Assembly (NCBI RefSeq): GCF_028993635.1
Contig: NZ_CP118631.1
Location: 4,092,001-4,156,000, forward strand
Direction of reading: 5' to 3'
From: Mucilaginibacter sp. SJ
GTDB lineage: Bacteria; Bacteroidota; Bacteroidia; Sphingobacteriales; Sphingobacteriaceae
DNA: 64,000 nucleotides
Shown: one piece after another, positions 41,810-51,139 of the stretch
How positions within the stretch are numbered: the first letter of the stretch is position 1
Layout: every line of letters starts with the position of its first letter
Position numbers and translations under genes: made by a program
Notes under the pieces: model-generated
What the model saw: only the letters and a program-made list of their open reading frames with translations
The model's database searches: none
Told to the model about the DNA's origin: nothing

Positions 41810-43249
41810 ATGAAAAGATATATATATATAATGGCAGGTCTGCTTACGGTCGGTATCTCCGGTTGTAAAAAGGACTTCTTAGACCTTGCAGTAAATCCGA
41901 ATACCCCTTCGGTTACAACACCTCAATTCACCGTTGCGGGGGCTTTGAAAGTAGCGTCGGATATAGTTAATATAAATTATCCCCATTATGGGGTATGGGC
42001 AGGGCAGCTATCGCCAAGTGGTAACTATGTACCGAGCCCTACCTTACAGCAGTACCAGTTTACTACTGATAACTTCCAGGTATTTCAGCCGCTTTACTCA
42101 AACCTTACAAATTTTAATAATCTCGAAACTATATCAGCTGATGCTTCTTTGGCTAAGTTTAAAGCTATTGCAAAGATTATGAAAGCGTATGATTTTGAGC
42201 AATTGGTTGATAACTATAACAATGTTCCCTATACTGATGCTTTTAAAGCTTCAACATCTTTTTTTCCGAAGTATGACAAGGGTGTCGATATCTATGCTGA
42301 CTTGATTAAACAATTAGATGCAGCAGTTGCCCTTATTGACGGTAATGCTTCCGCAATAAGTCCTGATGTTTCTGATATTGTATTTAAAGGAGATATGGCC
42401 AAATGGAAGAGATTTGCCCTTACTCTTAAACTTCGCTTAGCTATCCGCAGCAAAACGAAAGTGACTTTACCCGCAGCCGGAGATTCATATATGGGCACCA
42501 TACAAGCAGTTACTCAGCCAGGCTATGCAAATAGTGATGCAGTTGGTGGTCAGCAAAGCCCATTCTGGAGAAGTTTTGGTTTTGATCAAAATGGCAATCC
42601 AACGGGAAACAATGCTTATTATCGTGCTAATGCTTTTGAAGTTAGCCTTCTTAAAAATACTAATGACCCACGTTTGAGTAAATTTTATGCACCTATAACC
42701 GGCGGGTCGGTAGTAGGTATCATATTTGGCGATGATGCCGCAATTCCAAATGCTGGAACAAGCGCCATCGGAACAGGATTACTTAAGTCAGCTACCCAGG
42801 ATGGTGTTTTAATGTCTGCGGCTGAAGCATATTTCCTGCAAGCTGAAGGGGTTCAGAACGGCTATATAACAGGTGATGCTCAGGATCTTTATCAAAAAGG
42901 TATTGCGGCTTCGTTTGTGGCAGTGGGCTTATCATCTGCGGATGCCGCTACTTATTATGGTCAGGCAAAAAACAATGTTAGCTGGGCTGCAAGTACAAAT
43001 AAAGAAGAGGCGATAATTACCCAAAAATGGATTTCATTAACAGGGTATGGTAGCCTTGAATCTTACAATGAACTTAGAAGAACTGGTTTCCCTTCAGGTG
43101 TTCCAAGATCTATTGATTCAAAAGCCATAGGTACTGGTTTGCCTACCAGGATTTTTTATCCAACATCCGAGTATCAGCAGAACGCCGACAACGTTGGTAA
43201 AGAAGGTACTATTAACCCATTCGGCTCAAAAATATTTTGGGCTAAATAA
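41810..43249 (+). CDS. SusD/RagB-family substrate-binding lipoprotein
   Basis: The 479-residue surface lipoprotein has its lipobox at TVGISGC (Cys19), followed by KKDFLDLAVNPNTP, typical of the SusD-like 2 family. The helical TPR scaffold is visible in AYDFEQLVDNYNNVPYTDAF, the classical SusD landmark, and in AEAYFLQAEG near residue 340. It forms the lid of the SusC channel and captures the ligand. It begins 20 bases after susC. The ligand cannot be told from the sequence. Confidence 0.94.
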   Translation: MKRYIYIMAGLLTVGISGCKKDFLDLAVNPNTPSVTTPQFTVAGALKVASDIVNINYPHYGVWAGQLSPSGNYVPSPTLQQYQFTTDNFQVFQPLYSNLTNFNNLETISADASLAKFKAIAKIMKAYDFEQLVDNYNNVPYTDAFKASTSFFPKYDKGVDIYADLIKQLDAAVALIDGNASAISPDVSDIVFKGDMAKWKRFALTLKLRLAIRSKTKVTLPAAGDSYMGTIQAVTQPGYANSDAVGGQQSPFWRSFGFDQNGNPTGNNAYYRANAFEVSLLKNTNDPRLSKFYAPITGGSVVGIIFGDDAAIPNAGTSAIGTGLLKSATQDGVLMSAAEAYFLQAEGVQNGYITGDAQDLYQKGIAASFVAVGLSSADAATYYGQAKNNVSWAASTNKEEAIITQKWISLTGYGSLESYNELRRTGFPSGVPRSIDSKAIGTGLPTRIFYPTSEYQQNADNVGKEGTINPFGSKIFWAK

Positions 43250-43265
43250 TTAATAAGAGATCAAT

Positions 43266-44189
43266 ATGAAAAAGAAAATATATACAAAGCTAACGGGAAT
43301 AATCCTGTTAGCGGGCGCAACTTTACTAAGTTCATGCTTGAAAGATAGCAGGTTTGAGGATTTTGGTGCTTCAAAGCCTATTGTTGAAATTCCCCTTAGT
43401 GGATTATCAAATTTCAGTAAGGATGCAATTACTGATGCCGGTGATACGATTGTTAAGCAATTTGCGGTTAATCTTGCTTCACCTTCAACATTGTCAACTG
43501 ATTTAAATGTGACCTTAGCTGTAGATCAGTCTATAATTAATTCATATTATGCCCAGTCGGATAAATCGGTTACTTATCTTCAGATGCCTGCTGGCTCTTA
43601 TGTTTTTACTGATACGAAAGTTACTATATCAAAAGGCACCCGCACAAAGGTTGTATCGGTAACTTTTTATAAAAACAAACTTGATCCGTCAAAAAGTTAT
43701 ATGCTTCCGATAAAGATTGCAGATGGAGGTGGACAGACAATCAGTGGTAACTTCAGCATAAAATACTACCATTTTATTGGTAATGATTTCGCAGGGACCT
43801 ATAAACATCAGTTTACGAGAACCCCTCCAGCTGGTAACTTTACCTATGCCGACGGAGAAACATCAATTTTTCTTCCGGATTCACCAACTCAGTTTGAGGT
43901 TGCAGGTGGATATTATACTGGCGATATCCGTTATGTGGTTAACTTCACTAAAACAGGTACAGGTGCAAGTGCTACTTATTCGCATTTCGAATTATCTATA
44001 AACCCAGATGATGTTACAAGGATTGGAGATGCAGGTATTACTGTTACTGCAGCTCCCCAAATTGTTGGGTATGTAGAAAAAGAGTATACGTTTGCAGAAG
44101 CACTAAGTTTATTTGATACAAATGGTATCGTTTATAGTGTTCTTGGAGGTTCGGGTGCAAGAACCAATCTTGACCAATACAAGAAATAA
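43266..44189 (+). CDS. DUF1735-domain surface lipoprotein
   Basis: This is a 307-residue lipoprotein (lipobox LLSSC, Cys24). Residues about 35-165 form a DUF1735 (BT_3987-like) domain, an immunoglobulin-like fold common in the third gene of SusCD loci. The C-terminal part (about 170-300, DFAGTYKHQF and DDVTRIGDAG) looks like a lipocalin-like beta domain. It starts 16 bases after susD and should be part of the same surface complex. No glycosidase follows, so the locus is a transport-only SusCD unit or depends on enzymes encoded elsewhere. Confidence 0.85.
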   Translation: MKKKIYTKLTGIILLAGATLLSSCLKDSRFEDFGASKPIVEIPLSGLSNFSKDAITDAGDTIVKQFAVNLASPSTLSTDLNVTLAVDQSIINSYYAQSDKSVTYLQMPAGSYVFTDTKVTISKGTRTKVVSVTFYKNKLDPSKSYMLPIKIADGGGQTISGNFSIKYYHFIGNDFAGTYKHQFTRTPPAGNFTYADGETSIFLPDSPTQFEVAGGYYTGDIRYVVNFTKTGTGASATYSHFELSINPDDVTRIGDAGITVTAAPQIVGYVEKEYTFAEALSLFDTNGIVYSVLGGSGARTNLDQYKK

Positions 44190-44214
44190 TATTATATTCT
44201 TAATCCGAATAATA

Positions 44215-44260
44215 AAAAGGGGGTTGTCTCGAAAAGGTTTGAGGCAACCCCCTTTTCTTT
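44215..44260 (+). terminator. Terminator of the susCD operon
   Basis: AAAAGGGGGTTGTCTC (44215-44230) pairs with GAGGCAACCCCCTTTT (44241-44256) with one wobble, followed by CTTTTATTT. Confidence 0.88.
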
Positions 44261-44431
44261 TATTTATTCGAGTAGATGATTCCTTTGTATAAATGATTTC
44301 ACACAGAGCAACTAACAAAACCTCGAACGAAGTAGACTCAAAGTAAATTTGCTCTTTATAGCCTGGAATATCAATAAATGAAGGGGTAATACAAAATATG
44401 CAATAAAATCACCAGTAAGCCGGTAGGCTAA

Positions 44432-44658
44432 TTTACCTTCAATGGCATTACCTCAAGCAATAATTATGATGAGTATAAGATGAGCCTGCGTATTATGTTG
44501 TGAAAGCAGGAGGCCAGCTGCAAAAGGTAGAATTGAAAAACAAGGCGATTAAAGCCGCATTTCCCACGGATGCGGATAAGGTAAAGAAATTCTTCTCGGA
44601 TAATGTAGGAGATGTTGATGAAAATTACCTGAAAGCACTTGGGGATTATTTGAATTAA
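44432..44658 (+). pseudogene. Decayed C-terminal fragment of a secreted-protein gene
   Basis: Two overlapping frames make one plausible chain. The first reads FTFNGITSSNNYDEYKMSL (44432-44488). After a one-base slip near 44490 the second reads YYVVKAGGQLQKVELKNKAI and ends KALGDYLN at TAA 44656. The style (YY.V..G.L..V.L..K...) is that of the C-terminus of a common Bacteroidota secreted protein family. No start codon, signal peptide or upstream domain remains. Its stop codon lies inside a perfect 24-bp hairpin. Confidence 0.6.
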
Positions 44659-44716
44659 TAACCCTAAATAAAACAAAGATCAGTCATGACCAATCTTTGT
44701 TTTATTTAGGGTTATT
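44657..44716. terminator. Perfect 24-bp bidirectional hairpin
   Basis: The arms 44657-44680 and 44693-44716 are perfectly complementary over 24 bases, with a 12-base loop that itself contains GTCATGAC. The arms are AT-rich at the outer ends, giving U-tracts in both directions. It serves the lipoprotein gene ending at 44734 and the remnant on the other side. Confidence 0.88.
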
Positions 44717-44733
44717 GTTGAATATATAAGCTC

Positions 44734-45594
44734 TTAGCTAACGTCAATAGTGTTTCCTGCGAAGGAGAAAGTAGTGCCATCATTTCTTGCTATTGTCACG
44801 TTAACAAGGTTTATCTGTGAATTGCTTGTTGTTGTATAAGTGCCCGTTACCGATTTCACATTGGGGCTACCTGAAGTTACATAACCAGAGGATCCATAAA
44901 CTTCGTATATCACTGATGGATTGTTCGGATCATAAATGCCTCCTAACAGCTTACCTGCAGATGCTGGAGGCAGCGGTGCTGGTGTAGGATAATCAATTGA
45001 CGCAAAAGCGAAATGAGAGCCTGTAGTAATCCTGATTAGCTTTCCCGATACCTGAACAAAGTGAGGGTCTGGATTGCCATCACTATATGTAGTTTTGATG
45101 TAACTTGATGCCTGTGGTATTGCTGAGCTGGGTGTATGTGATTGAATATATGAATCCAGGGCATTAATATAGGTAGTTACATCGCTGTTAAATAGTTGCC
45201 TTGCAGTAAACGTTGCGGTTGCAACACCTACAATAAAAAAGTCTTGACCGCCTGCGGTTGAGGTCGAAATTTGATTTAGGTCACCTACAGTGTATCCTCC
45301 TCCTGTGCAGGGGACACCATTTATCAGGTTGGGATATTGATCATGATTCCAGGTAGGGGTGGCCTGCATTTTAATGCTTACGCCACCCCAGTTTCCAATA
45401 TAGGTATCAAAATTTTCTCCTGGTTGGCGGGCTAATAGTGTTAACTCACTATAGGTTCCAGGGTTAGTTGCGGCAACCCTTAATTTGTCTTTACTTCCGA
45501 CCGAAGTTTGATTAACCTGTTTAAAAGAATCCTTCTGGCATGAGCTAAACCCTGCCATTAACAGCAGCATGCTCCATAATAGTTGTTTTTTCAT
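44734..45594 (-). CDS. Lipoprotein of unknown function, 286 aa
   Basis: The lipobox is FSSC (Cys19) after a hydrophobic signal. The mature part is rich in Ser, Thr, Gly and aromatic residues with predicted beta structure. A middle segment, GGGYTVGDLNQISTSTAGGQDFFIVGVATATF, suggests a folded domain. I do not recognise a family. It stands alone between two strong terminator or spacer regions, with its promoter in the AT-rich gap 45595-45726. Confidence 0.75.
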   Translation of the reverse strand: MKKQLLWSMLLLMAGFSSCQKDSFKQVNQTSVGSKDKLRVAATNPGTYSELTLLARQPGENFDTYIGNWGGVSIKMQATPTWNHDQYPNLINGVPCTGGGYTVGDLNQISTSTAGGQDFFIVGVATATFTARQLFNSDVTTYINALDSYIQSHTPSSAIPQASSYIKTTYSDGNPDPHFVQVSGKLIRITTGSHFAFASIDYPTPAPLPPASAGKLLGGIYDPNNPSVIYEVYGSSGYVTSGSPNVKSVTGTYTTTSNSQINLVNVTIARNDGTTFSFAGNTIDVS

Positions 45595-45726
45595 ATTGAT
45601 TTGTGATATATTTTTTATAAATATATGATATCAATATGTTTCGCAACAATAGGTGTTTTAACGGTATTTGATAAATATTTAATTGATAGTAATGGAAATG
45701 GTTGCTCTAATGTTAAATTGATGCGA

Positions 45727-46134
45727 TTATTTTTTATCAACACTATATTTCCCCGGGCCTATAAATATTAAGCCGGCAAACATAACAGCATCTTCAATGG
45801 CATGAGCGGCATCGCCCAGGCCACCGCCTGTACGTAGATGCGTTAACGCTGCAACTACAAGGGTTATAAAAATTAAGATACAAACCGGTCTGAATGCGAG
45901 CCCTATAATGAGCAGGAAACCGCCAAAGCATTCTGTAACTGCTGCAAGTAATCCCCAAACTACCGGCCAGAAATGGATTCCTACATATTTCATTGATTCG
46001 CCAATATCTTTCCAGTTTTGAGTACCGCCCATCAGTTTGGGGTAGCCATGATAGATAAACATAATACCAAGTCCGATGCGGATGATCAGTAACCCCAAGT
46101 TTTTGTAATTGCCTAAATTGCCTAAAAGTGCCAT
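45727..46134 (-). CDS. DoxX-family membrane protein
   Basis: The 135-residue protein has four TM helices and the DoxX signature: LLIIRIGLGIMFIYHGYPKL at 13-32, then ESMKYVGIHFWPVVWGLLAA, the helix with ECFGGFLLIIGL, and a C-terminal AIEDAVMFAGLIFIGPGKYS. The family has been linked to redox and thiol stress in other bacteria, but no partner is next to it. It is transcribed alone. Confidence 0.88.
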   Translation of the reverse strand: MALLGNLGNYKNLGLLIIRIGLGIMFIYHGYPKLMGGTQNWKDIGESMKYVGIHFWPVVWGLLAAVTECFGGFLLIIGLAFRPVCILIFITLVVAALTHLRTGGGLGDAAHAIEDAVMFAGLIFIGPGKYSVDKK

Positions 46135-46588
46135 TTAAAGATATTTTGTTGATGTGAGGGCTTAAGGTAATAAAAATGTTGGAAGGTATTACAATAAGAC
46201 TAATTCCTCCTTTGGGCGAGCGCTGGAATAACGATGGGGCGTCAATCCTCACACCACTGCTAAACGTAGTTCCCCCCGCCGACTTCTATGCGAGACCACG
46301 CGATTATGCGCTTTTTCTTATTTAAGTTGATGGCCACCCAGCTCCAGTTTGCCGACGATTTAGGTAACCCTATATGTTTATTAAATAATTGATATTCAGT
46401 AATTTGTGTTCGTATAATCGAAATTGTGTTAACCCTGTTAACCCCCCTGCAGCCCTAAGTTAACGGCTCTGTCATCTCAAGAAAAGAACCACGCTTGCTT
46501 ACCTTTTTTATTGGGGCTTATAGCCGGTACTCCCCAATCTACCATATTCAAACTATTGTGCTTATATTACTATCTCCAAACAACCCAT
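46135..46588. other. Intergenic region without recognised gene
   Basis: About 450 bases separate the divergent doxX and amidohydrolase genes. The left part (46190-46330) is less AT-rich and may be a remnant or dispersed repeat, but I find no readable protein, RNA or clear inverted repeat in it. Both promoters must lie here. Confidence 0.4.
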
Positions 46589-47893
46589 ATGAAAGCATGC
46601 CTTATTTTATCCTTATGTATTTTTTCGTTGCAGACATTGGCGCAAAAAAACGCGCTGCGTCAGCAGGTAAATGCTAAGGCCGATGCTCTGCAGGAGCAGG
46701 TAATAACCTGGCGCCGCGATTTTCATGAACATCCGGAACTGGGCAATCATGAGGTGCGCACCTCGGCTATTATTGCTAAACATTTACAATCATTAGGTAT
46801 TGAGGTAACAACCGGCATCGCTACTACGGGTGTAGTAGGGATCTTGAAAGGCGGGCATCCGGGTCCGGTTGTGGCTCTGAGGGCAGACATGGACGGTTTG
46901 CCGGTTATTGAGCGTACACCTCTGCCATTTGCGTCTAAAGTTAAAACTACTTATAACGGACAGGAGGTTGGCGTGATGCATGCCTGCGGACACGATTCGC
47001 ACATGGCCATATTGATGGGTGTTGCGCAGGTGCTTTCGTCAATGAAAGCAGATTTGCACGGAACCGTAAAATTTATTTTTCAACCTGCCGAAGAGGGCGT
47101 TGAACCCGGGCAAAAAGGCGGGGCCGAGGAAATGGTAAAAGAAGGCGTACTGGAAAACCCCAAAGTGGATGTGGTTTTTGGGCTGCACATTAATTCGCAA
47201 ACCGAGGTTGGCAAAATAACCTATCGTCCTGGTGGTACTATGGCCGGGGTTAATGATATGCAGATCATCGTAAAAGGACGGTCGGCCCACGGAGCTTATC
47301 CATGGTCGAGCGTTGATCCGATTGTAACATCAGCACAGATCATCAATAACCTGCAAACTATAGTAAGCCGCAATATCAATGTAACCGAAAACCCGGCGGT
47401 GGTAACTATAGGTGCTATAAAAGGCGGTAACCGCTCAAACATCATCCCCGAATCGGTTGAAATGCTGGGTACCCTCCGCTCCTTCACCCCTGCTGATGAA
47501 AAAATGCTGGTTACCAGGGTAACCGAAATTGCCACCAAAACAGCCGAAGCGCAGGGAGCAACAGCTACGGTGAAAATACCCTACAGCAACCACTATCCTG
47601 TAACTTATAACGACCCTGGGCTCACTCAAAAAATGCTGCCAAGCCTGCAGCAAACTGCCGGCGCTGCTAATGTACTATTACGCCCGCCGGTAACCGGTGC
47701 CGAAGATTTTAGCTTTTACCAGGAAAAGGTACCGGGCTTGTTCATGTTTTTGGGCGGTATGCCAAAGGGAGGCGATCCGTTGAAAGCACCATCACACCAT
47801 ACGCCCGATTTTTATATTGATGAAAGCGGCTTTAGTTTAGGTGTAAAAGCCTTGTGTAATATGACCATTGATTACATGAACAACAAGAAATAA
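46589..47893 (+). CDS. M20-family amidohydrolase (IAA-amino acid hydrolase-like)
   Basis: The start at 46589 gives a signal peptide (MKACLILSLCIFSLQTLAQ) and 434 residues. Family motifs follow: WRRDFHEHPELGNHE, the metal site ADMDGLPV, HACGHDSHMA, PAEEGVEPGQKGG and, in the C-terminal half, PVTGAEDFSFYQEKVPG. A dimerisation domain lies between (about 220-330). Members hydrolyse amide bonds of N-acyl amino acids and related conjugates with two metal ions. The signal peptide puts it in the periplasm, where it may scavenge amino-acid conjugates. It is monocistronic. Confidence 0.92.
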   Translation: MKACLILSLCIFSLQTLAQKNALRQQVNAKADALQEQVITWRRDFHEHPELGNHEVRTSAIIAKHLQSLGIEVTTGIATTGVVGILKGGHPGPVVALRADMDGLPVIERTPLPFASKVKTTYNGQEVGVMHACGHDSHMAILMGVAQVLSSMKADLHGTVKFIFQPAEEGVEPGQKGGAEEMVKEGVLENPKVDVVFGLHINSQTEVGKITYRPGGTMAGVNDMQIIVKGRSAHGAYPWSSVDPIVTSAQIINNLQTIVSRNINVTENPAVVTIGAIKGGNRSNIIPESVEMLGTLRSFTPADEKMLVTRVTEIATKTAEAQGATATVKIPYSNHYPVTYNDPGLTQKMLPSLQQTAGAANVLLRPPVTGAEDFSFYQEKVPGLFMFLGGMPKGGDPLKAPSHHTPDFYIDESGFSLGVKALCNMTIDYMNNKK

Positions 47894-48015
47894 TATTCAG
47901 CACCCGATAACTCTTTTTAATTGCAGCTGAAACAATAGCGATCAAAAAGTATTTTTACAGCGGCTTATTCGTATATTGAACGGCCTTAATAGCATAGTGT
48001 GAAATTGTTAAGATC

Positions 48016-48522
48016 ATGAAAAAGCATTTACTACCCCTTTTATGCCTGTGCATGTTTATGAGCAGTTTGCCTGGTATTGCAGCTTCGGCAAAAATGATGC
48101 TGCCTGCCGATACGGTAGCTAAATTAAAGCCCGAGGTGCGCCAGGTTGTTGAAACAGTAATAAAAGCTTCCGGCACTTTCAGTATCGAAGCGGTATCTGA
48201 TCTTTACGCTCCTAATGCCGTAGTGGCCGATGAACAGCCTCCCTTTTCGTGGAACGGGCAACTGGCCGGTGTGCAATGGATAAATTCGGTACAAAAAGCG
48301 GTTAAGGATTTTAAGATCAGAGATTTTAAGGTTGATTTGCAGCGCATTAAAACTTTTCAGCAAACCGACGAAATAGTTTACCTCATAGCTCCTGTTGAAT
48401 ATACCGGCCTTGTAAATGGCGAGCATTTTGAAGAACAGGGGGCTTTTTCATTCGTATTAAGGATAGTGAGCGGTAAATGGCTCATTAAAAGCCAGGCCTG
48501 GGTACCGCGCAACGGCATGTAA
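48016..48522 (+). CDS. Secreted NTF2/SnoaL-like protein
   Basis: This 168-residue protein has a signal peptide (about 1-25, MSSLPGIAASA). The rest is a cone-shaped alpha+beta fold as in DUF4440/SnoaL-like proteins: a helix ETVIKASGTFSIEAVSDLYAPNAVV, then strands ending WLIKSQAWVPRNG. These proteins may bind small hydrophobic ligands; no catalytic residues can be assigned. It stands 120 bases after the amidohydrolase. Confidence 0.75.
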   Translation: MKKHLLPLLCLCMFMSSLPGIAASAKMMLPADTVAKLKPEVRQVVETVIKASGTFSIEAVSDLYAPNAVVADEQPPFSWNGQLAGVQWINSVQKAVKDFKIRDFKVDLQRIKTFQQTDEIVYLIAPVEYTGLVNGEHFEEQGAFSFVLRIVSGKWLIKSQAWVPRNGM

Positions 48523-48634
48523 AACACCTGTCTGTATTATAAACACTGCTACTTTTGCAATCTGAATTTAAAATTAAGGTTGACAAAATTTCCGCTTCAG
48601 CAAAGACGCGGGTTTTATTTATAACTTAGCTTTC

Positions 48635-49429
48635 ATGAACGCTATCCTGCATATATTAAATGGCGATGCCGCGTTAGATGGTTTTGATCAAACCGGGCTC
48701 GACGGCGATGTTATGGTTTGGCGCGAAGTGTTTTCTGAAGGCCCTTTACAGGAAAATATCCTTTCAGGAAGTTTCTGGAGCGCGCGCCGCGATTGGATTG
48801 GGAGAACATTCGATGCCCCGGCAGATGAATATCAGCATAAAGTAATAGATGAACTGGGCAAATTAAACAGCCGGTATACCGAGATTAACCTGTGGTTTGA
48901 ATTTGATTTGCATTGCCAGGTAAACCTGCTGGGCGTATTGGAAATGCTTTCGCTGAAAACCGATATGTCGGCCCCGGCCATTTACCTCATTTGCCTGGCC
49001 GATTGTGTTCAGTTTGATAATAAGAAAGGCCTGGGCGAATTAACCGGCGAACAATTTGAAGAATTGTATGATGCCCGCGAGCGCCTGAATGAATGGGAAC
49101 TCGGCCTGGCCGCCGATGCCTGGAGGCTATACGTTAATAATGACCTCGCCGGGTTAGAAAAATGGCTTAATGAAAATACCTTTTGGGGCGGCCTTCCGCT
49201 GCTTAAGCCTGCACTAAAGGCACACCTTAAACGGATGCAAACCAATGCGGATGGGTTGAGCTATATCGAACAAAAACTACTGGATATTTATAATAACGGC
49301 GCTAACACCAAAACGGCCATTTACCACGCGTTTTGGAAAAATGAAAGCATTTTTGGCATGGGCGATAGTGAGATCGATATCTACCTGGATAAACTGAAAG
49401 AAAAAGGGTTGATAGAAATTTCAAATTAA
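48635..49429 (+). CDS. DUF1835-domain protein
   Basis: The 264-residue cytoplasmic protein starts with the DUF1835 signature (ILNGDAALDGFDQTGLDGDV, then WREVFSEGPL). The C-terminal third has a winged-helix-like end (SDSEIDIYLDKLKEKGLIEI-type), consistent with DUF3658-like tails in this family. Its function is unknown. The gene is isolated. A repeat element follows it. Confidence 0.85.
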   Translation: MNAILHILNGDAALDGFDQTGLDGDVMVWREVFSEGPLQENILSGSFWSARRDWIGRTFDAPADEYQHKVIDELGKLNSRYTEINLWFEFDLHCQVNLLGVLEMLSLKTDMSAPAIYLICLADCVQFDNKKGLGELTGEQFEELYDARERLNEWELGLAADAWRLYVNNDLAGLEKWLNENTFWGGLPLLKPALKAHLKRMQTNADGLSYIEQKLLDIYNNGANTKTAIYHAFWKNESIFGMGDSEIDIYLDKLKEKGLIEISN

Positions 49430-49432
49430 AAA

Positions 49433-49566
49433 ATGTCATTTGAGTGAGCGAAAAGGACTTGAGCATTAGGGCGAAGGAGAAATCTTAAGCGCCCTGCTTA
49501 ACGCATTGCATAGTTGCAAAGCACTACGCATAAGATTGCTCACCCATTCCTCGTTTCGAATTGACA
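49433..49566. repeat. Imperfect palindromic intergenic repeat
   Basis: The gap after the DUF1835 gene starts AAATGTCATTTGAG and ends CGAATTGACAATTT. Internal matching words (GAAATCTTA near 49491 and TAAGATTGCTC near 49530) lie in opposite orientation. It resembles the GTCATT...AATGACA dispersed repeats of many Bacteroidota. No gene is seen. Confidence 0.5.
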
Positions 49567-49576
49567 ATTTGATCTC

Positions 49577-51139
49577 TTACGGAACCGTAACTGCTATCGT
49601 TGGCGACCTTTCACTCTCATTCTTCATCCTATCTAACGCTGTAACTACATAAAAATAAGTTTTACCCTTAATAACAGTATTGTCATCATATCCCAGCGTG
49701 GGATCATATTTGATTTTGAGAATGTTTTTAGGATTGTCGATGTCTATCTTTTCACCGTCGTTAAAGCGGTAGATCACATAACCGTAAACCGGCTCTTCGT
49801 CTTTAGCTAAAGTTGGAGCAAGCCACCTTACTGCTACACTTCTACCTACGGCTTTGGCCGTAACCTGTTGAGGGGCGTTAGGCGGTATCGAATCGCGCCA
49901 TAGCATTACCGGCGGCAGTGCAGGGTATTGGTAATAATTGTCGCGGAGCGAGTCGGTAAAGCCAAGCGGGTTGCTGGTGAGCGAATTGGAACTAAAGTAA
50001 ACACTGCCTTGCACCCTTGGGTTGTTGCGAATAAGTTCTATTTGCTGAGGTAGCTGAGCCGGGTTTCTGAAAGCTTGAACTTTGCGCTCGTTGATGCGAT
50101 AAGCTGCCTGACCTACATATAAATGCCTGCCATAAGTATTGTCGCTCCACCAGTCGAGCAGCTTTTGAAAATCGGCGGCACGATTGCCTATCTGCCAGTA
50201 AAGCTGCGGGTTAATATAATCTATCCAGCCTTCTTTTACCCATTTGCGGGTATCGGCATAATTTTCATAATATGATGAGCCGCCATTGGTTTCGGAACCT
50301 TCCTCATTTTGTACTTTATTAGCCCAGATGCCAAAAGGGCTTACACCAAATTTCATGTTGGGATCATGCGCATGCACACTATCGGCAATCATATGTATCA
50401 GCAAATCGACGTTGTGGCGGCGCCAGTCTTTAATATTATCATAGCCCTCGCCGTATTTTTTAAATGTTTCCTCGTCGTTTATTTTTTGACCTGCAATTGG
50501 ATAGGGATAAAAATAATCGTCCATGTGTACGCCGTCTATGTCGTAATTATCTACAACATCCAGTATTACCTGTACAATATAATCGCGCACTTCGGGCAGC
50601 CCGGGGTTAAAAGTTTTAATACCGCCGTAGGTAAAGAACCATTCAGGCTTTATTTTGGTAATATGCTGTGGACTAAGCGCTGCAAAGTTGCCATCAAAAG
50701 TGGCACGGTAAGGGTTAAACCAGGCGTGCAGCTCCATGCCGCGTTTATGTGCTTCGGTGATGGCAAACTCAAGCGGGTCATAGTTGGGGCTGGGGGCCTG
50801 GCCCTGTTTACCGGTTAAATATTTCGACCAGGGCTCACGGCTTTTGGCATAAAATGCATCGGCAGCGGGCCGCACCTGCAGCATAACCGCATTGATCCCG
50901 GTTTCCTGGTGCGAGTTTAGTATATCGATAAGCTCTTGTTTCTGCTTTTCTGACGGGGATTTAGAGTTGGTTGGCCAGTCGATGTTAACCACGGTGGCTA
51001 TCCATACCCCCCTGAATTCGCGTTTAGGCTGCATTTTTACATCAACCGGTGCCGGTACAAGATCGGCCGGCTGCGCATTAACTGTTAAACTTGTAAACAG
51101 GATTATAATCAGGAGTATGAACCGTTGGTATATATGCAT
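49577..51139 (-). CDS. GHL10-family (DUF187) glycoside hydrolase-like lipid-free secreted protein
   Basis: The ATG at 51139 gives 520 residues with a signal peptide (MHIYQRFILLIIILFTSLTVNAQ). The catalytic (beta/alpha)8 region starts with FRGVWIATVVNIDWP, followed by AVMLQVRPAADAFY, GMELHAWFNPYRATF, VDNYDIDGVHMDDYFYP and WVKEGWIDYINPQLYW, the landmarks of the YngK/GHL10 family. A fibronectin type III domain closes the chain (about 420-520). The family is thought to act on glycans, perhaps peptidoglycan-derived; the substrate is not settled. It is monocistronic. Confidence 0.9.
   Translation of the reverse strand: MHIYQRFILLIIILFTSLTVNAQPADLVPAPVDVKMQPKREFRGVWIATVVNIDWPTNSKSPSEKQKQELIDILNSHQETGINAVMLQVRPAADAFYAKSREPWSKYLTGKQGQAPSPNYDPLEFAITEAHKRGMELHAWFNPYRATFDGNFAALSPQHITKIKPEWFFTYGGIKTFNPGLPEVRDYIVQVILDVVDNYDIDGVHMDDYFYPYPIAGQKINDEETFKKYGEGYDNIKDWRRHNVDLLIHMIADSVHAHDPNMKFGVSPFGIWANKVQNEEGSETNGGSSYYENYADTRKWVKEGWIDYINPQLYWQIGNRAADFQKLLDWWSDNTYGRHLYVGQAAYRINERKVQAFRNPAQLPQQIELIRNNPRVQGSVYFSSNSLTSNPLGFTDSLRDNYYQYPALPPVMLWRDSIPPNAPQQVTAKAVGRSVAVRWLAPTLAKDEEPVYGYVIYRFNDGEKIDIDNPKNILKIKYDPTLGYDDNTVIKGKTYFYVVTALDRMKNESERSPTIAVTVP

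Noticed and set aside
45794..46252. 152-codon minus-strand frame overlapping doxX
   Set aside because: It overlaps DoxX almost entirely in another frame. The short upstream part may be a repeat remnant but shows no domain.
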